A DNA stretch of 64,000 nt from DAIOEK01 sp963828285 (lineage in GTDB: Bacteria > Chloroflexota > Anaerolineae > Anaerolineales > Anaerolineaceae): the NCBI GenBank assembly GCA_963828285.1, contig CAWHEB010000002.1, positions 1,178,001 through 1,242,000 on the forward strand, in the 5' to 3' direction. The notes beneath the pieces are model-generated. The model did not search any database, was not told the DNA's origin, and worked only from the letters and a program-made list of their open reading frames with translations. A program made the translations under genes and the position numbers. The first letter of the stretch is position 1. Each line of letters starts with the position of its first letter. Positions 53,480 through 62,702 of the stretch are shown piece after piece.

Positions 53480-55900
53480 TCAATCAGGGGAGGCTACCAC
53501 TCTATTGCGCCCTGTATCCTTGGCAAGATACATCGCTTTGTCGGCTGAATTGATCAATACCTGCAGATTTGGGATATCAGGGTTCATAGATGCAACACCA
53601 ATACTGGCTGTGATTGATATTTGATCGGTTCCAATGCTGATCTTAGTGTTTTCCACAACCTGTCTTAATCTTTCAGCAACCAATAACGCCTGGTTAAGTT
53701 GGGTTTCAGGTAATAGGACGACGAATTCTTCACCCCCAATTCGTCCTGGAATATCCATTTTACGTAATATACTCGCAAAACCATGTGAAATTTCCTGAAG
53801 GACGTGGTCTCCGGCATCATGACCGTAGAGATCATTTACTTTCTTGAAATGATCCAGATCGATCAACAATACTGATAGTGGACTATGATACCGTTTGTTC
53901 CTTTCGATTTCCCGTTCGCCTAAATCATAAAAATGTCGACGATTATAAAGACCCGTCAATGTGTCTGCTATCGCCATTTTTTCTACTTTTTCGAATAAAT
54001 TGGCGTTATCAATAGCGATGGCAGCTTGGTCGGCAAAAATTTGTAACCTTTCAATATGGCTGTTGTCAAAAACATTAGGACGAGTGCTGTCCAGGTTGAT
54101 ATACCCGACCAATTTTCCCTTTACCTGAATGGGAGCACCGAGATAAGACCTAACCCACTCCATACCTTCCAGATATACCCAACTACCACCTCGGGCAGTG
54201 TCCGGGACCACCAGTGGTGCCCCGCTGACAGCCATTTTTAATAGATTCGGAATTTCGATTACCTGAAGATTTAGCTGAGTGGCTTTTTCCAGCCCGGCTG
54301 CGTCGTATCCTCGTGCACGGACAATCCGTGCCATCCCTGATTCATCCACAAGCATGATATTTGCCAGGTCATGGGGAATCACTTTTTCCAGACTGGTTAA
54401 TAATCGGTCCAGTACCTCATCAAATTTCAACGTACTGTTCAGCGCCGATACACTATCCCTTAGCGCTTCTGCAAAAACCCTTTGCTTCCGCTCTGCTTCT
54501 TCTACTATCTTCCGGGCTGTGATTTCATTGAATGTCACAAATAGAGCATCGTGATCTTCAAACTTTGTGATATTTGCGGAAAGCAATACCCAGATCTTTC
54601 TGCGGGTAAATGTGAGCATCGGAGCTTCATAATCGGTTACCAGTTGATTTTTTTGAGCCATGCGAAGAATGCGGTAGAGTTCGGTTTTATTGTCAAAATG
54701 ACTATCGATAACCAACCTACCATGGTTATCAGGCAATATTTCCAGAAGCGATTTCATCCTCTGGTTCGAGTAGAGTACTTGATTTGTATGCTGGTCAAGG
54801 ATGACCACTGGCAGGGCGGCATTATCCAGTAGGTCATGGTAACGCTTCTCGGATTCGATCAGGGCATCCTCTACATGTTTCTTGCTGGTAACATCTGACA
54901 TAAATACAGAAGTGCCTAAAATTTCTTGATGATCATCATGTATGGGGAAAGTGTGAATATCAACAAATACCTTCCCATCACCATCTCCAGGAAAAATCAC
55001 CTCGATGTTTGATCGATTGAGCGGTGAGATACGAGACAGTTCCGGAATAATCGAACCAATTTTTTTGCCGATTCCGTCAGTTATGGTTAAATTTAATAAA
55101 ATCGCTGCCGAACGGTTGAGATCTACGATCCTGTTTTGATCATCCAGGGTGATAACGCCATCAGGGATATTCTCGATGACATGCTCTCTGCCAACCGGCG
55201 AGATATCAAACAGGCTATTGCGGAAGATGCCCCAACTCAAAATGACACCGGTTAATAAGAATGCAACCGGAGTCATATCAAATCCCATCAATGGGCTGTA
55301 TCCAAAAACATATACGATATTGTAGATCACGGGGATTGGGATGCTGATTAGGATCGTGATCGCCTGGGTTCGGTACAAATTGCGATTATGAATCGCATAT
55401 AAAACCAAAATCCCTGAGGAGACAGTGATCAACGTGTAAATGTAGGCAATACTGATATAAAAACCGATTCCATGTGAATAGATCAGAATGGTGGAACCGG
55501 GCATAAATGATACGCTGCTCCAAATCAAATGGTGAATTTCATTGGTAGCTGCGAGGATGAACATTAAGAAAGGAATGATCCATAATAGGATGGATAAAAA
55601 TGGATTATCCTTTTTTGAATAGCCTGTATATTGGGTGGCAAAAAAATAAAATAGTGGGGCAGAGCTAGCTATTCCAATATAACCAGCTTTTGACCAGAAC
55701 AATTTCTCGGGTATTGTGATGGCAACTGACTCGAAAGCAGATGTGAATGACCAGATTACCACTGACAACATCATAAGGGCTAAAGGGATTGCGCCACGCG
55801 ATTTTCGACGCTGCCAGATTAATACCGCAGTCACACTACCTATTAGTGCGGAAATAATTAAAGATGCAGCATAAATGATTACTCTTGGGTCTCGGGTCAT
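53480..55900 (-). CDS. Diguanylate cyclase with 7TM, PAS and GAF sensor domains
   Basis: An 806-residue membrane sensor that would make cyclic di-GMP. Order: seven N-terminal helices of the histidine-kinase 7TM type (1-225), a PAS domain (about 235-340, VIENIPDGVITLDDQNRIV), a second PAS (about 350-470, YHDLLDNAALPVVILD), a GAF domain (about 480-630) and a GGDEF domain. The active site is GGEEF, and RKMD five residues before it is a complete inhibitory I-site, so product feedback is expected. No EAL domain. Confidence 0.93.
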   Translation of the reverse strand: MTRDPRVIIYAASLIISALIGSVTAVLIWQRRKSRGAIPLALMMLSVVIWSFTSAFESVAITIPEKLFWSKAGYIGIASSAPLFYFFATQYTGYSKKDNPFLSILLWIIPFLMFILAATNEIHHLIWSSVSFMPGSTILIYSHGIGFYISIAYIYTLITVSSGILVLYAIHNRNLYRTQAITILISIPIPVIYNIVYVFGYSPLMGFDMTPVAFLLTGVILSWGIFRNSLFDISPVGREHVIENIPDGVITLDDQNRIVDLNRSAAILLNLTITDGIGKKIGSIIPELSRISPLNRSNIEVIFPGDGDGKVFVDIHTFPIHDDHQEILGTSVFMSDVTSKKHVEDALIESEKRYHDLLDNAALPVVILDQHTNQVLYSNQRMKSLLEILPDNHGRLVIDSHFDNKTELYRILRMAQKNQLVTDYEAPMLTFTRRKIWVLLSANITKFEDHDALFVTFNEITARKIVEEAERKQRVFAEALRDSVSALNSTLKFDEVLDRLLTSLEKVIPHDLANIMLVDESGMARIVRARGYDAAGLEKATQLNLQVIEIPNLLKMAVSGAPLVVPDTARGGSWVYLEGMEWVRSYLGAPIQVKGKLVGYINLDSTRPNVFDNSHIERLQIFADQAAIAIDNANLFEKVEKMAIADTLTGLYNRRHFYDLGEREIERNKRYHSPLSVLLIDLDHFKKVNDLYGHDAGDHVLQEISHGFASILRKMDIPGRIGGEEFVVLLPETQLNQALLVAERLRQVVENTKISIGTDQISITASIGVASMNPDIPNLQVLINSADKAMYLAKDTGRNRVVASPD

Positions 55901-55986
55901 AATAATTGATCAAGATAATATATAACACTGCAAGTAGACGTGGTAAGTAAAACTAATGTGAATCTTCCATAAGGTCTCTAATAAAA

Positions 55987-56016
55987 ACCCTATCGCATGT
56001 TAAACACGGATAGGGT
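55987..56016 (-). terminator. Terminator of the small gene at 56.0 kb
   Basis: Eight-base arms ACCCTATC and GATAGGGT with a 14-base loop; on the minus strand the stem is followed by TTTTTAT. About 30 bases past the stop. Confidence 0.6.
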
Positions 56017-56047
56017 ATCTTATTACTGAATAATTAGAAGGATATTC

Positions 56048-56239
56048 TTACTTGATAAGATCCTGTAATGATTGGCTTAGATCTTTTGTTACTCCACCAG
56101 TTAAAATAGATTCTACCTGTGTTCCAAGTGGTTCTGGAAGACGTTGCTTTAAAAACTCAATGACTGCTTTAATTGCCAGCCTCGATTTATCTTCCGGTAG
56201 TCCGGATTTGCTCATAACAATCTTGACGATTTCGTCCAT
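56048..56239 (-). CDS. Small helical protein
   Basis: A 63-residue protein starting MDEIVKIVMSKSGLPEDK. The start is chosen because the upstream open frame overlaps mscL and an AAAGGAG site precedes this ATG. It is entirely helical with a Gly-rich turn (ESILTGGVTKD) and resembles DUF2267/DUF2780-like small proteins. It follows mscL by eleven bases and is probably cotranscribed. Function unknown. Confidence 0.6.
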   Translation of the reverse strand: MDEIVKIVMSKSGLPEDKSRLAIKAVIEFLKQRLPEPLGTQVESILTGGVTKDLSQSLQDLIK

Positions 56240-56250
56240 GAATTTCTCCT

Positions 56251-56682
56251 TTAGTTTACTTCTGAAGTGCAATGCGGGCAGCGGGTAGCCTTGAGCGGTA
56301 TTGTGGAAAGGCATCGGGGACACTCTTTGTTTGTAGGCACCGCTTCAACAACTGGTTTCTTGAATGAATTTGCCGCTTTGATCACTAGAAAAATGACAAA
56401 AGCGATAATGACAAAATCAATGATATTGTTGATAAACAAACCATAGTTGATTGTAGGAGCTCCTGCATCCTGAGCTGCTGTTAGATTGGGATATCCTTTT
56501 CCTGATAGATCTACAAAAAGATCCGAGAAATTAACATTCCCTAACAATAGTCCAATAGGCGGCATAATGATATCATTTACAAAAGAAGTAATGATCTTCC
56601 CAAATGCGCCGCCGATGATAACTGCGACTGCCAGATCTAAAACATTTCCACGCATTATGAAGGTTCTAAATTCTTTCAACAT
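56251..56682 (-). CDS. mscL: Large-conductance mechanosensitive channel with zinc ribbon
   Basis: MscL opens on hypo-osmotic shock to release solutes. The protein starts MLKEFRTFIMRGNVLDLAVA, the canonical N-terminal helix and first membrane helix, with a second helix NNIIDFVIIAFVIFLVIKAAN. The C-terminal end carries a four-cysteine zinc ribbon (ECPRCLSTIPLKATRCPHC) in place of the usual helical bundle. The ATG at 56682 is preferred to the upstream TTG since an AAGGGG site precedes it. 143 residues. Confidence 0.95.
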   Translation of the reverse strand: MLKEFRTFIMRGNVLDLAVAVIIGGAFGKIITSFVNDIIMPPIGLLLGNVNFSDLFVDLSGKGYPNLTAAQDAGAPTINYGLFINNIIDFVIIAFVIFLVIKAANSFKKPVVEAVPTNKECPRCLSTIPLKATRCPHCTSEVN

Positions 56683-56720
56683 TTTTTGTCCCCTTCCCAA
56701 AGACAAATACTCCTATGTTC

Positions 56721-56749
56721 ATCTTATCGAATCAGCAGTGAAGATTCAA
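56721..56749 (-). promoter_or_regulatory. mscL promoter
   Basis: On the minus strand: -35 TTGAAT (56744-56749), 17-base spacer, -10 TAAGAT (56721-56726), about 38 bases before the ATG. Confidence 0.55.
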
Positions 56750-56931
56750 TATCTTCCAGGGTGATTAACATAGTTTATATGTAAACGGTGCACAAATCAG
56801 AGATTAATATAATTAATTTCGATTAAGAATATCCCATATATCAAGCTATTGATTAGACAAATCGAGATCATCCCTCACCGTTACATTTATGATTGTGTAA
56901 GGAACATGGATGATTTATACACGGAGAAGAA

Positions 56932-57891
56932 ATGAACACGCTTCATAAACAACCCAATAAACCAAAATCCTCGGAGATCACCCCGGAATCATTATATATT
57001 TCGAGAAGAAGGTTCTTAAAAACCTCGATCCTCACCGCATCGAGTATCCCGATTTTAGCTGCATGCGGTCCTAGTTTGATACCATCTGAGACTCCTTTCC
57101 CAACTAACTCCGGACCAGAGAAAACCGATGAGATGGGTGATCCGATCACCTCATATGATGCGATCACCCACTACAATAATTACTATGAATTTTCTGTGGA
57201 TAAACAGGCTGTGGCGGGACTATCGAATAAATTCACTGTCGATCCATGGTCGGTAGAAATCGGCGGATTGGTAATAAATCCCACTACGTTAAGTATTGAT
57301 GACATCCGTAAGACTTATACACAAGAAGAGAGGATCTATCGGTTGCGTTGTGTTGAGGGTTGGTCCATGGTCATTCCATGGGATGGCTTCTCGCTTTCTG
57401 AAATATTAAAAAAAGTCGAACCAACCACTGATGCGAAGTATGTTGCCTTCGAGACTGTTTATCGACCCACAGAAATGCCGGGATTGAATGAACCATTCTA
57501 TCCCTGGCCATACACTGAGGGATTACGGTTGGATGAAGCCATGCATCCTCTCACTACTGTTGCCACCGGAGTCTATGGACTTCCGTTGCTGCCGGCAAAT
57601 GGTGCTCCGATTCGCATCGTAGTTCCCTGGAAATATGGTTTCAAATCGATCAAGTCAATTGTTAAGATCACACTTACTGATAAACAACCCGCAACTTTAT
57701 GGAATACAGTTGGACCGGATGAATATGGTTTCTATTCAAATGTAAATCCCAGCAGATCGCATCCAAGGTGGTCTCAAGAAACCGAGCGTAGGATAGGGGA
57801 AGGAATGCGAAGAGCATCTCATTACATGAATGGATACGCTAAGCAGGTAGCCTCGCTCTATGAGGGTATGGATCTGATGAAAGAGTATTAA
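56932..57891 (+). CDS. msrP: Protein-methionine-sulfoxide reductase, molybdopterin subunit
   Basis: MsrP repairs oxidised methionine in exported proteins. The 319-residue protein has a twin-arginine signal SRRRFLKT (24-31) and, unusually, a lipobox-like LAAC (Cys45) after it, suggesting a Tat-exported lipoprotein. The molybdenum-ligand Cys is in RLRCVEGWSM (residue 140), followed by the family's VAFETVYRPTEMPG and GAPIRIVVPWKYGFKSIKS. GGAGAAG ribosome site. It is followed at 34 bases by msrQ. Confidence 0.94.
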   Translation: MNTLHKQPNKPKSSEITPESLYISRRRFLKTSILTASSIPILAACGPSLIPSETPFPTNSGPEKTDEMGDPITSYDAITHYNNYYEFSVDKQAVAGLSNKFTVDPWSVEIGGLVINPTTLSIDDIRKTYTQEERIYRLRCVEGWSMVIPWDGFSLSEILKKVEPTTDAKYVAFETVYRPTEMPGLNEPFYPWPYTEGLRLDEAMHPLTTVATGVYGLPLLPANGAPIRIVVPWKYGFKSIKSIVKITLTDKQPATLWNTVGPDEYGFYSNVNPSRSHPRWSQETERRIGEGMRRASHYMNGYAKQVASLYEGMDLMKEY

Positions 57892-57925
57892 AACAGCATA
57901 TTTTGGATACTCTTTGCGGCGAACA

Positions 57926-58681
57926 ATGACTATACGCGAATTTTTTAACGGACCAATTGCGATGAATTGGATCAGGCGGTTAACCCACGTTGCTGCTTTG
58001 ATTCCACTTGCGGTATTGGTCTATGACTACCTGACCAATCAACTTACCATTAATCCCATTCAGGCGGCAACGCAGCGGACAGGAAAAATAGCGATTACGC
58101 TGCTTACGATTATGCTTTCCCTCACCCCATTAAGCTCGATCACTGGGTTAAGACTTTTTTCAAAGCAGCGTAAACCGGTCGGATTGTATAGTTTTTTGTA
58201 TGCATCGATTCACTTTTTGATTTTCGTGATTCTTGACTACTCCCTGATCTGGGACAGGATATATCGTGTAGTGGTGGAGAAACCATTTATCCTGATCGGT
58301 CTTGGAGCATTTACCATCCTCCTACTCATGGCGGTCACCTCATTCAAGATCACCAAAGTTAAGTTGGGCAAGTACTGGAAATATCTTCACCGCTTTGTTT
58401 ATCTTGCATCAGTTTTAGTTGTGATCCACTTTATCCTTGCCCAAAAAGGAAATTTCCTCACAGTTCGAGGAAACATTCTGGAACCAATGATTTATGGGGG
58501 AATGATCCTGATCCTTCTGTCATTCAGGATACCTTTAATGGTGAGTGCGTTTAAAAAGCAAAAACCCCGCAAACAGTATCATGGCAACCAAAATACCGCT
58601 GACGAGGAAATCCGCGGTAATAACATCCCATCCAAAGTGATCGCTGCCAGAATAGTTGACGAGGTACCTTCCAAACAATAG
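57926..58681 (+). CDS. msrQ: Haem-binding membrane subunit of the Msr system
   Basis: MsrQ passes electrons from the quinone pool or flavin reductase to MsrP. A 251-residue ferric-reductase-like membrane protein with six helices; likely haem ligands are in RLTHVAALIPLAVLVYDYL, LYASIHFLIFV and YLHRFVYLASVLVVIHFIL. The ATG at 57926 is taken as start; a TTG twelve bases before is in frame. The C-terminal 50 residues are charged and longer than in the Escherichia coli protein. Confidence 0.92.
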   Translation: MTIREFFNGPIAMNWIRRLTHVAALIPLAVLVYDYLTNQLTINPIQAATQRTGKIAITLLTIMLSLTPLSSITGLRLFSKQRKPVGLYSFLYASIHFLIFVILDYSLIWDRIYRVVVEKPFILIGLGAFTILLLMAVTSFKITKVKLGKYWKYLHRFVYLASVLVVIHFILAQKGNFLTVRGNILEPMIYGGMILILLSFRIPLMVSAFKKQKPRKQYHGNQNTADEEIRGNNIPSKVIAARIVDEVPSKQ

Positions 58682-58704
58682 CAAATATTCCTTATAATTG
58701 GATG

Positions 58705-58741
58705 AGGCTGGTTTGTGTCCGGAACATCGACAAACCAGCCT
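58705..58741. terminator. Hairpin between convergent msrQ and nitroreductase genes
   Basis: Perfect twelve-base arms (AGGCTGGTTTGT and ACAAACCAGCCT) with a 13-base loop, 23 bases past msrQ and 37 before the nitroreductase stop. A T run follows on the plus strand after ten bases; probably serves both genes. Confidence 0.6.
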
Positions 58742-58778
58742 TCTGTGAATTTTTTAAGACTAAGAAATATGGCTTCTT

Positions 58779-59555
58779 CTATTCCCAGTTCTTGAGGATC
58801 TCTTTTACCGATCTGTTCATTTCATAAGAAAACGCGGCGTTGAATTTCCTGAAGAACACCTGCTGGGCATAATTATCAATTCCTTCACGGTATTTTCCGT
58901 CTGGATGATATCTCTTCACTAACGGCGCCTCAAAGGTTGCGACCTCATCCTTGGGGAGAGGACGATAAACATCAGAGTGGATCACGTATTCCCGTGGGAA
59001 TCTGGGACTCATTTTTTTAGTCAACTCAGTTTCCACCGGTTTTCCCAGGCACAATAAGGCAATGGGGAAAACGTAACGAGGGAGCTTAAATAGTTCTTTA
59101 TGGATCTCGTATTTCTCCATGATATCGCCAATATAACAAGATCCCAGACCCAGGGAATCGGCGGCGATTACGGCAGTTTGTGCGGCGATCAACGCGTCAG
59201 AGAGTGCCATCATCAGATCGCCCATTTCCGGCTTTCTCATCTCCAGGTTTTGTACCTTGCATTTTTCATACACGCCTGAATATGTGAAATAATCCCACCA
59301 ACGCTGAAAATCCGCAAGAAATAGAAGCACCCATGGTGATTTTGCGATGAATGGCTGGTCATCACATGTTTCAGCTAATTTGTCTTTTGCAGCCTGACTT
59401 TCTACATCGATAACTGAAAATAACATCATATTTCCAGCTGTCGGCGATCGGTGGATGGACTGCAATATCAATTCTTTCTTTTCAGGAGGAATCGGTTTTT
59501 GTTCAAAAAGCCTGACCGATCTGCGATTCAATAAATTTGTAACAGTTTCAGACAT
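58779..59555 (-). CDS. Nitroreductase-family flavoprotein
   Basis: A 258-residue FMN-dependent oxidoreductase of the NfsA/FRP-like group. The N-terminal FMN site is LLNRRSVRLFEQKPIPPEKK with RSPTAGNMMLFSVIDV; the middle has AQTAVIAADSLGLGSCYIGD, and ALLCLGKPVE closes the FMN pocket. Reduction of nitro compounds or quinones is possible; the physiological substrate is unknown. It stands alone. Confidence 0.9.
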   Translation of the reverse strand: MSETVTNLLNRRSVRLFEQKPIPPEKKELILQSIHRSPTAGNMMLFSVIDVESQAAKDKLAETCDDQPFIAKSPWVLLFLADFQRWWDYFTYSGVYEKCKVQNLEMRKPEMGDLMMALSDALIAAQTAVIAADSLGLGSCYIGDIMEKYEIHKELFKLPRYVFPIALLCLGKPVETELTKKMSPRFPREYVIHSDVYRPLPKDEVATFEAPLVKRYHPDGKYREGIDNYAQQVFFRKFNAAFSYEMNRSVKEILKNWE

Positions 59556-59729
59556 TCAAATCTCCATTAAAAAGTATTCGTCATAATATTTTATCGTTAA
59601 TTTTTTCTCTTTTTCAATCGGGAAACTGTTGATCTATCTTTTGATCTACCCAACTAAATCAGACCAGATCAACAAATAATCAATCGGTTCATATTCAATT
59701 ATCAATGTAGGATAAGAGGTCTACCGGTA

Positions 59730-60614
59730 TTACTTCCCAGCTGCAAAAGACAGTTTTCTTCGCTCAGACAGGTTTTCAACAGTGAAGATGATCAAAGCTA
59801 GCCAGATAATTCCGAATCCGACCAAGCGGCTCGAATCGAAGGGTTCATGAAAAAGTATGATCCCCGATAAGAATTGCAGTGTCGGAGCAATATATTGCAA
59901 TAGTCCAATAGTAGTTAATGGGACTGAACGTGCACCGGTTGAAAAGAGGAGTAAAGGTATGGCAGTAACCACACCGGTTAGCGATAAAAGCACAGTAGTG
60001 AGAAGTGGTCCGTGTCCAAATTCACCGGCTCCATTCAATTCAGCAAATAGTAAAACGATCAATGCTGGAATGAAAATCGCTCCGGTCTCCAGGGTAAGTC
60101 CAAAAAGTGATCCCAGGGGAGCTACTTTTTTGACCAAACCATAAAATCCAAATGAGAAAGCCAGCACCAATGCGATCCAGGGTAACGATCCATAAGTAAT
60201 GGTAAGGTAAGAGACACCGATTACAGCTAAACCAACAGGGATCCATTGCGCAGGGCGAAGACGCTCTTTAAGAAAAATCACCCCCAAAAGAACACTGACC
60301 AAAGGGTTGATGAAATATCCGAGGCTTGATTCAATCACGAAACCTTGGGCGATTGCCCAGACATAAGTTAGCCAATTAATTGCCAACAGGGTTCCTGCAC
60401 CCAGGTAGATCATGAAACGCTTGAAATTGATCTCTTTCCAGAATGGTCCTACTTCCTTGCGCACAACCAGAATCAGAAGGAGGAAAAGGAAGGACCAGAC
60501 CACCCGATGGGTCATCGTTTGCAGTGGAGAGACGCTATGCAGCATTTTGAAATAGATCGGGAAAACTCCCCAGCAGACATAGGCGAGAAAAGCAGACAAG
60601 ACACCTTTATTCAT
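59730..60614 (-). CDS. rarD: EamA-family transporter (RarD type)
   Basis: A 294-residue ten-helix drug/metabolite transporter. The opening MNKGVLSAFLAYVCWGVFPIYFK and the motif MTHRVVWSFLFL mark the RarD subfamily (chloramphenicol-sensitive protein). The second EamA repeat starts GSLPWIALVLAFSFGFYGLV. Substrate unknown. It lies just after the tRNA on the same strand. Confidence 0.92.
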   Translation of the reverse strand: MNKGVLSAFLAYVCWGVFPIYFKMLHSVSPLQTMTHRVVWSFLFLLLILVVRKEVGPFWKEINFKRFMIYLGAGTLLAINWLTYVWAIAQGFVIESSLGYFINPLVSVLLGVIFLKERLRPAQWIPVGLAVIGVSYLTITYGSLPWIALVLAFSFGFYGLVKKVAPLGSLFGLTLETGAIFIPALIVLLFAELNGAGEFGHGPLLTTVLLSLTGVVTAIPLLLFSTGARSVPLTTIGLLQYIAPTLQFLSGIILFHEPFDSSRLVGFGIIWLALIIFTVENLSERRKLSFAAGK

Positions 60615-60698
60615 GATCAGCCTTGATTAAACAGAATACCGCTATCATACCAGTGTAATGATTAAGCGGTAATAATTGTCTCAACTTTTGTAAAACAG

Positions 60699-60771
60699 TC
60701 GGGGTGGGCGGACTTGAACCGCCGACCCCCGCGTCCCAAACGCGGTGCTCTGCCAACTGAGCCACACCCCG
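60699..60771 (-). tRNA. tRNA-Pro (UGG)
   Basis: A 73-nucleotide cloverleaf on the minus strand: acceptor CGGGGTG/CACCCCG with the C1-G72 pair usual in bacterial tRNA-Pro, D arm GCTC/GAGC, anticodon stem CCGCG/CGCGG with loop TTTGGGA (anticodon TGG), five-base variable region, T arm GGCGG/CCGCC with TTCAAGT. Discriminator base A; CCA is not encoded. Confidence 0.97.
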
Positions 60772-60781
60772 GCAGACCGAG

Positions 60782-60787
60782 TATAAT
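60782..60787 (+). promoter_or_regulatory. -10 element giving a leaderless esterase mRNA
   Basis: TATAAT seven bases before the ATG at 60795, with no ribosome site between. It overlaps the other candidate ATG (60786), arguing against that start. Confidence 0.5.
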
Positions 60788-60794
60788 GCGAACA

Positions 60795-61700
60795 ATGCAC
60801 AATCGTCAAGGCAACCTCCTTCCCGCTCTCCTGTTCACGGCAAGCCTTTTTGTAGCTGCGTGCTCTGCCCAGGTCGATAAAAATAACGTTGTCCTTCAGC
60901 AAATTTCTCCTTCTTTTACATTTCAAGCGGATCTCACTCCCACGAATACGCCCCTTCCACCAATCCCTGAAGTTATTGTTACTCTGGTTGAGAAAAGCGA
61001 TGGTTCAATATGCACTGCAAAGAATGGGCATATCACCCGTCATTCCATTAAAAGTAAAGTTCTAGCCGGGGACTTGGAATTTTCCATCTACCTGCCTCCT
61101 TGTTACGACCCAACCGAAATCTACCCGGTGTTATACATGTTGCACGGTCTTACCTATACAGATGATCAATGGGGCCGCCTGGGGATAGCCTCCAGCGCGG
61201 ATTCGATGATCACAGATGGTGAGATCAAACCTTTGGTTATCGTGATGCCTTACAATCCCAGCCCGAAGCTGCCTTCCACAAACCGCTTTGGATTGGCTTT
61301 GATCGATGAACTTATCCCACATATCGAAACGAATTACACAGTCTGTAAAGAACAATCTTGTCGGATGATCGGTGGACTTTCAAGGGGAGGCGGTTGGGCA
61401 TACGATCTTTTTGTTCATCATCCGGATGTGTTCAGCAAAGTCGGCGGACACAGCCCTGCGATGTTCAAGCATGATCCCAGATATCTGGTCTGGTGGATCG
61501 AAAATGCGTACCAGGGTCAACAACTTTGGGTGGATGTTGGAGACAAGGATGCTGAAACTGGTTATTTGCTGGATATTCAGAAACGATTGGCTGAAAAGGG
61601 CATCGATATGACATTCCACATCTGGCCGGGTATCCACGAAGAAGCTTACTGGCAGGAACACGTTACCGAATACTTGTCGTGGTATATGCAGGGATTCTAG
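60795..61700 (+). CDS. Esterase lipoprotein (alpha/beta hydrolase, first paralogue)
   Basis: A 301-residue esterase of the feruloyl esterase D/S-formylglutathione hydrolase fold. Signal peptide with lipobox VAAC, a short Thr/Pro stalk, then LEFSIYLPPCYDPTEIYPVLYMLHG, the nucleophile elbow GGLSRGGGW (Ser), Asp region VDVGDKDAETG and His in WPGIHEEAYW. It is probably on the outside of the membrane and hydrolyses an ester; substrate unknown. The start at 60795 is used because the -10 element and tRNA gene leave no room for a longer one. Overlaps the convergent paralogue by four bases. Confidence 0.82.
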   Translation: MHNRQGNLLPALLFTASLFVAACSAQVDKNNVVLQQISPSFTFQADLTPTNTPLPPIPEVIVTLVEKSDGSICTAKNGHITRHSIKSKVLAGDLEFSIYLPPCYDPTEIYPVLYMLHGLTYTDDQWGRLGIASSADSMITDGEIKPLVIVMPYNPSPKLPSTNRFGLALIDELIPHIETNYTVCKEQSCRMIGGLSRGGGWAYDLFVHHPDVFSKVGGHSPAMFKHDPRYLVWWIENAYQGQQLWVDVGDKDAETGYLLDIQKRLAEKGIDMTFHIWPGIHEEAYWQEHVTEYLSWYMQGF

Positions 61701-62611
61701 TTTTTGGCCTGCAAATCGATCCAGTAATCGGCATACCACATCAAATAATCCTCCAAGTGCGATGACCAATAATCTGAATTGTGAGTTCCTGAATTCATAT
61801 GCCATTCATGCGGAATGTTTAACTCGCCAAGTTTTAGTTCCACTTTTCGGGCAGAGTCTTTCAATAAATCCTGAAACCCAATGTCCATATAAATGCGTGG
61901 AAGCTGGTCATTTTTATATTTTCTACGGAATTCAGCCAATTTAGCAACATCTCTTCCATCGATCGCGGGACTGTGGGCTCCGATGCTGCCGAAGATTTCA
62001 GGGTGATCAATTCCCAGCCTGAATGCCCATCCGCCGCCACGGGACATTCCACCCGCAGCAAAATACTTTGGTTCCTGTTTCAACGGATAATTGGATTTCA
62101 GCCAGGGGATCAATTCCGCCACGATCAGGTTTTCGTAATCCGATTCATCGGGATCATTATGCGTGTTCTGTTCCTGTGGGAATACAATGATCATTGCATA
62201 CCTTGGATCATCGAAAGTCAATCGGTCTGCAACAGCCGGAACACCGAGATCGATGATGTGGTCATAAGTGGCTGACTGTCCATGGAACAGGATCAACAAA
62301 GGGAAAGTTACATCATCGTTCAAGTCAAAACAAGGTGGGGTATATACCTTGAAAGCCAGCGGATACTTTTTTGTTGAAACCGGTATTTCGATGGCGGTTA
62401 TCTTTCCAGCGGTTTGTAAACAGGTGGGGGTTGGAGTCGGATTGGATATGGCAGTCAACGTTGGCGCAATGGTCGCGGCTATCGTAGCAGCGAACGTATC
62501 TTGAGGCGGATGACTAGCCTGAGTTCTGCTGACCTCTCGGGTAAGCGAAATACATCCGACCAGAATACTACAAATGAGAAAAGTGTATAAAAACCTCGTG
62601 TATGTATTCAT
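61697..62611 (-). CDS. Esterase lipoprotein (second paralogue)
   Basis: A 304-residue paralogue of the neighbouring esterase: signal with lipobox LVGC, Thr/Pro-rich stalk, YPLAFKVYTPPCFDLNDDV, Ser in GGMSRGGGWAFRLG, Asp in MDIGFQDLLKDS and His in MNSGTHNSDYW. MNTYTRFLYTFLIC is taken as the start because it gives a normal signal peptide. The two genes face each other tail to tail with a four-base overlap, probably an inverted duplication followed by divergence. Confidence 0.82.
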   Translation of the reverse strand: MNTYTRFLYTFLICSILVGCISLTREVSRTQASHPPQDTFAATIAATIAPTLTAISNPTPTPTCLQTAGKITAIEIPVSTKKYPLAFKVYTPPCFDLNDDVTFPLLILFHGQSATYDHIIDLGVPAVADRLTFDDPRYAMIIVFPQEQNTHNDPDESDYENLIVAELIPWLKSNYPLKQEPKYFAAGGMSRGGGWAFRLGIDHPEIFGSIGAHSPAIDGRDVAKLAEFRRKYKNDQLPRIYMDIGFQDLLKDSARKVELKLGELNIPHEWHMNSGTHNSDYWSSHLEDYLMWYADYWIDLQAKN

Positions 62612-62690
62612 GTTTTCATTATATCCGTTCTCGAACTGTAGGTTCCCTTCACAGATTGGAACATTGAACAGAAGCAAAGACCAGCGCTGG

Positions 62691-62696
62691 TATAAT
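62691..62696 (+). promoter_or_regulatory. Extended -10 giving a leaderless gatC mRNA
   Basis: TGGTATAAT (extended -10) ends six bases before the ATG at 62703. Transcription should start at or next to the A of the ATG, and no ribosome site fits between. Confidence 0.55.
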
Positions 62697-62702
62697 TAAT
62701 CC

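Noticed and set aside
60714..60794. Longer N terminus for the first esterase starting inside the tRNA
   Set aside because: It would overlap the tRNA gene on the other strand and lacks a ribosome site; the lipoprotein signal fits the start at 60795.
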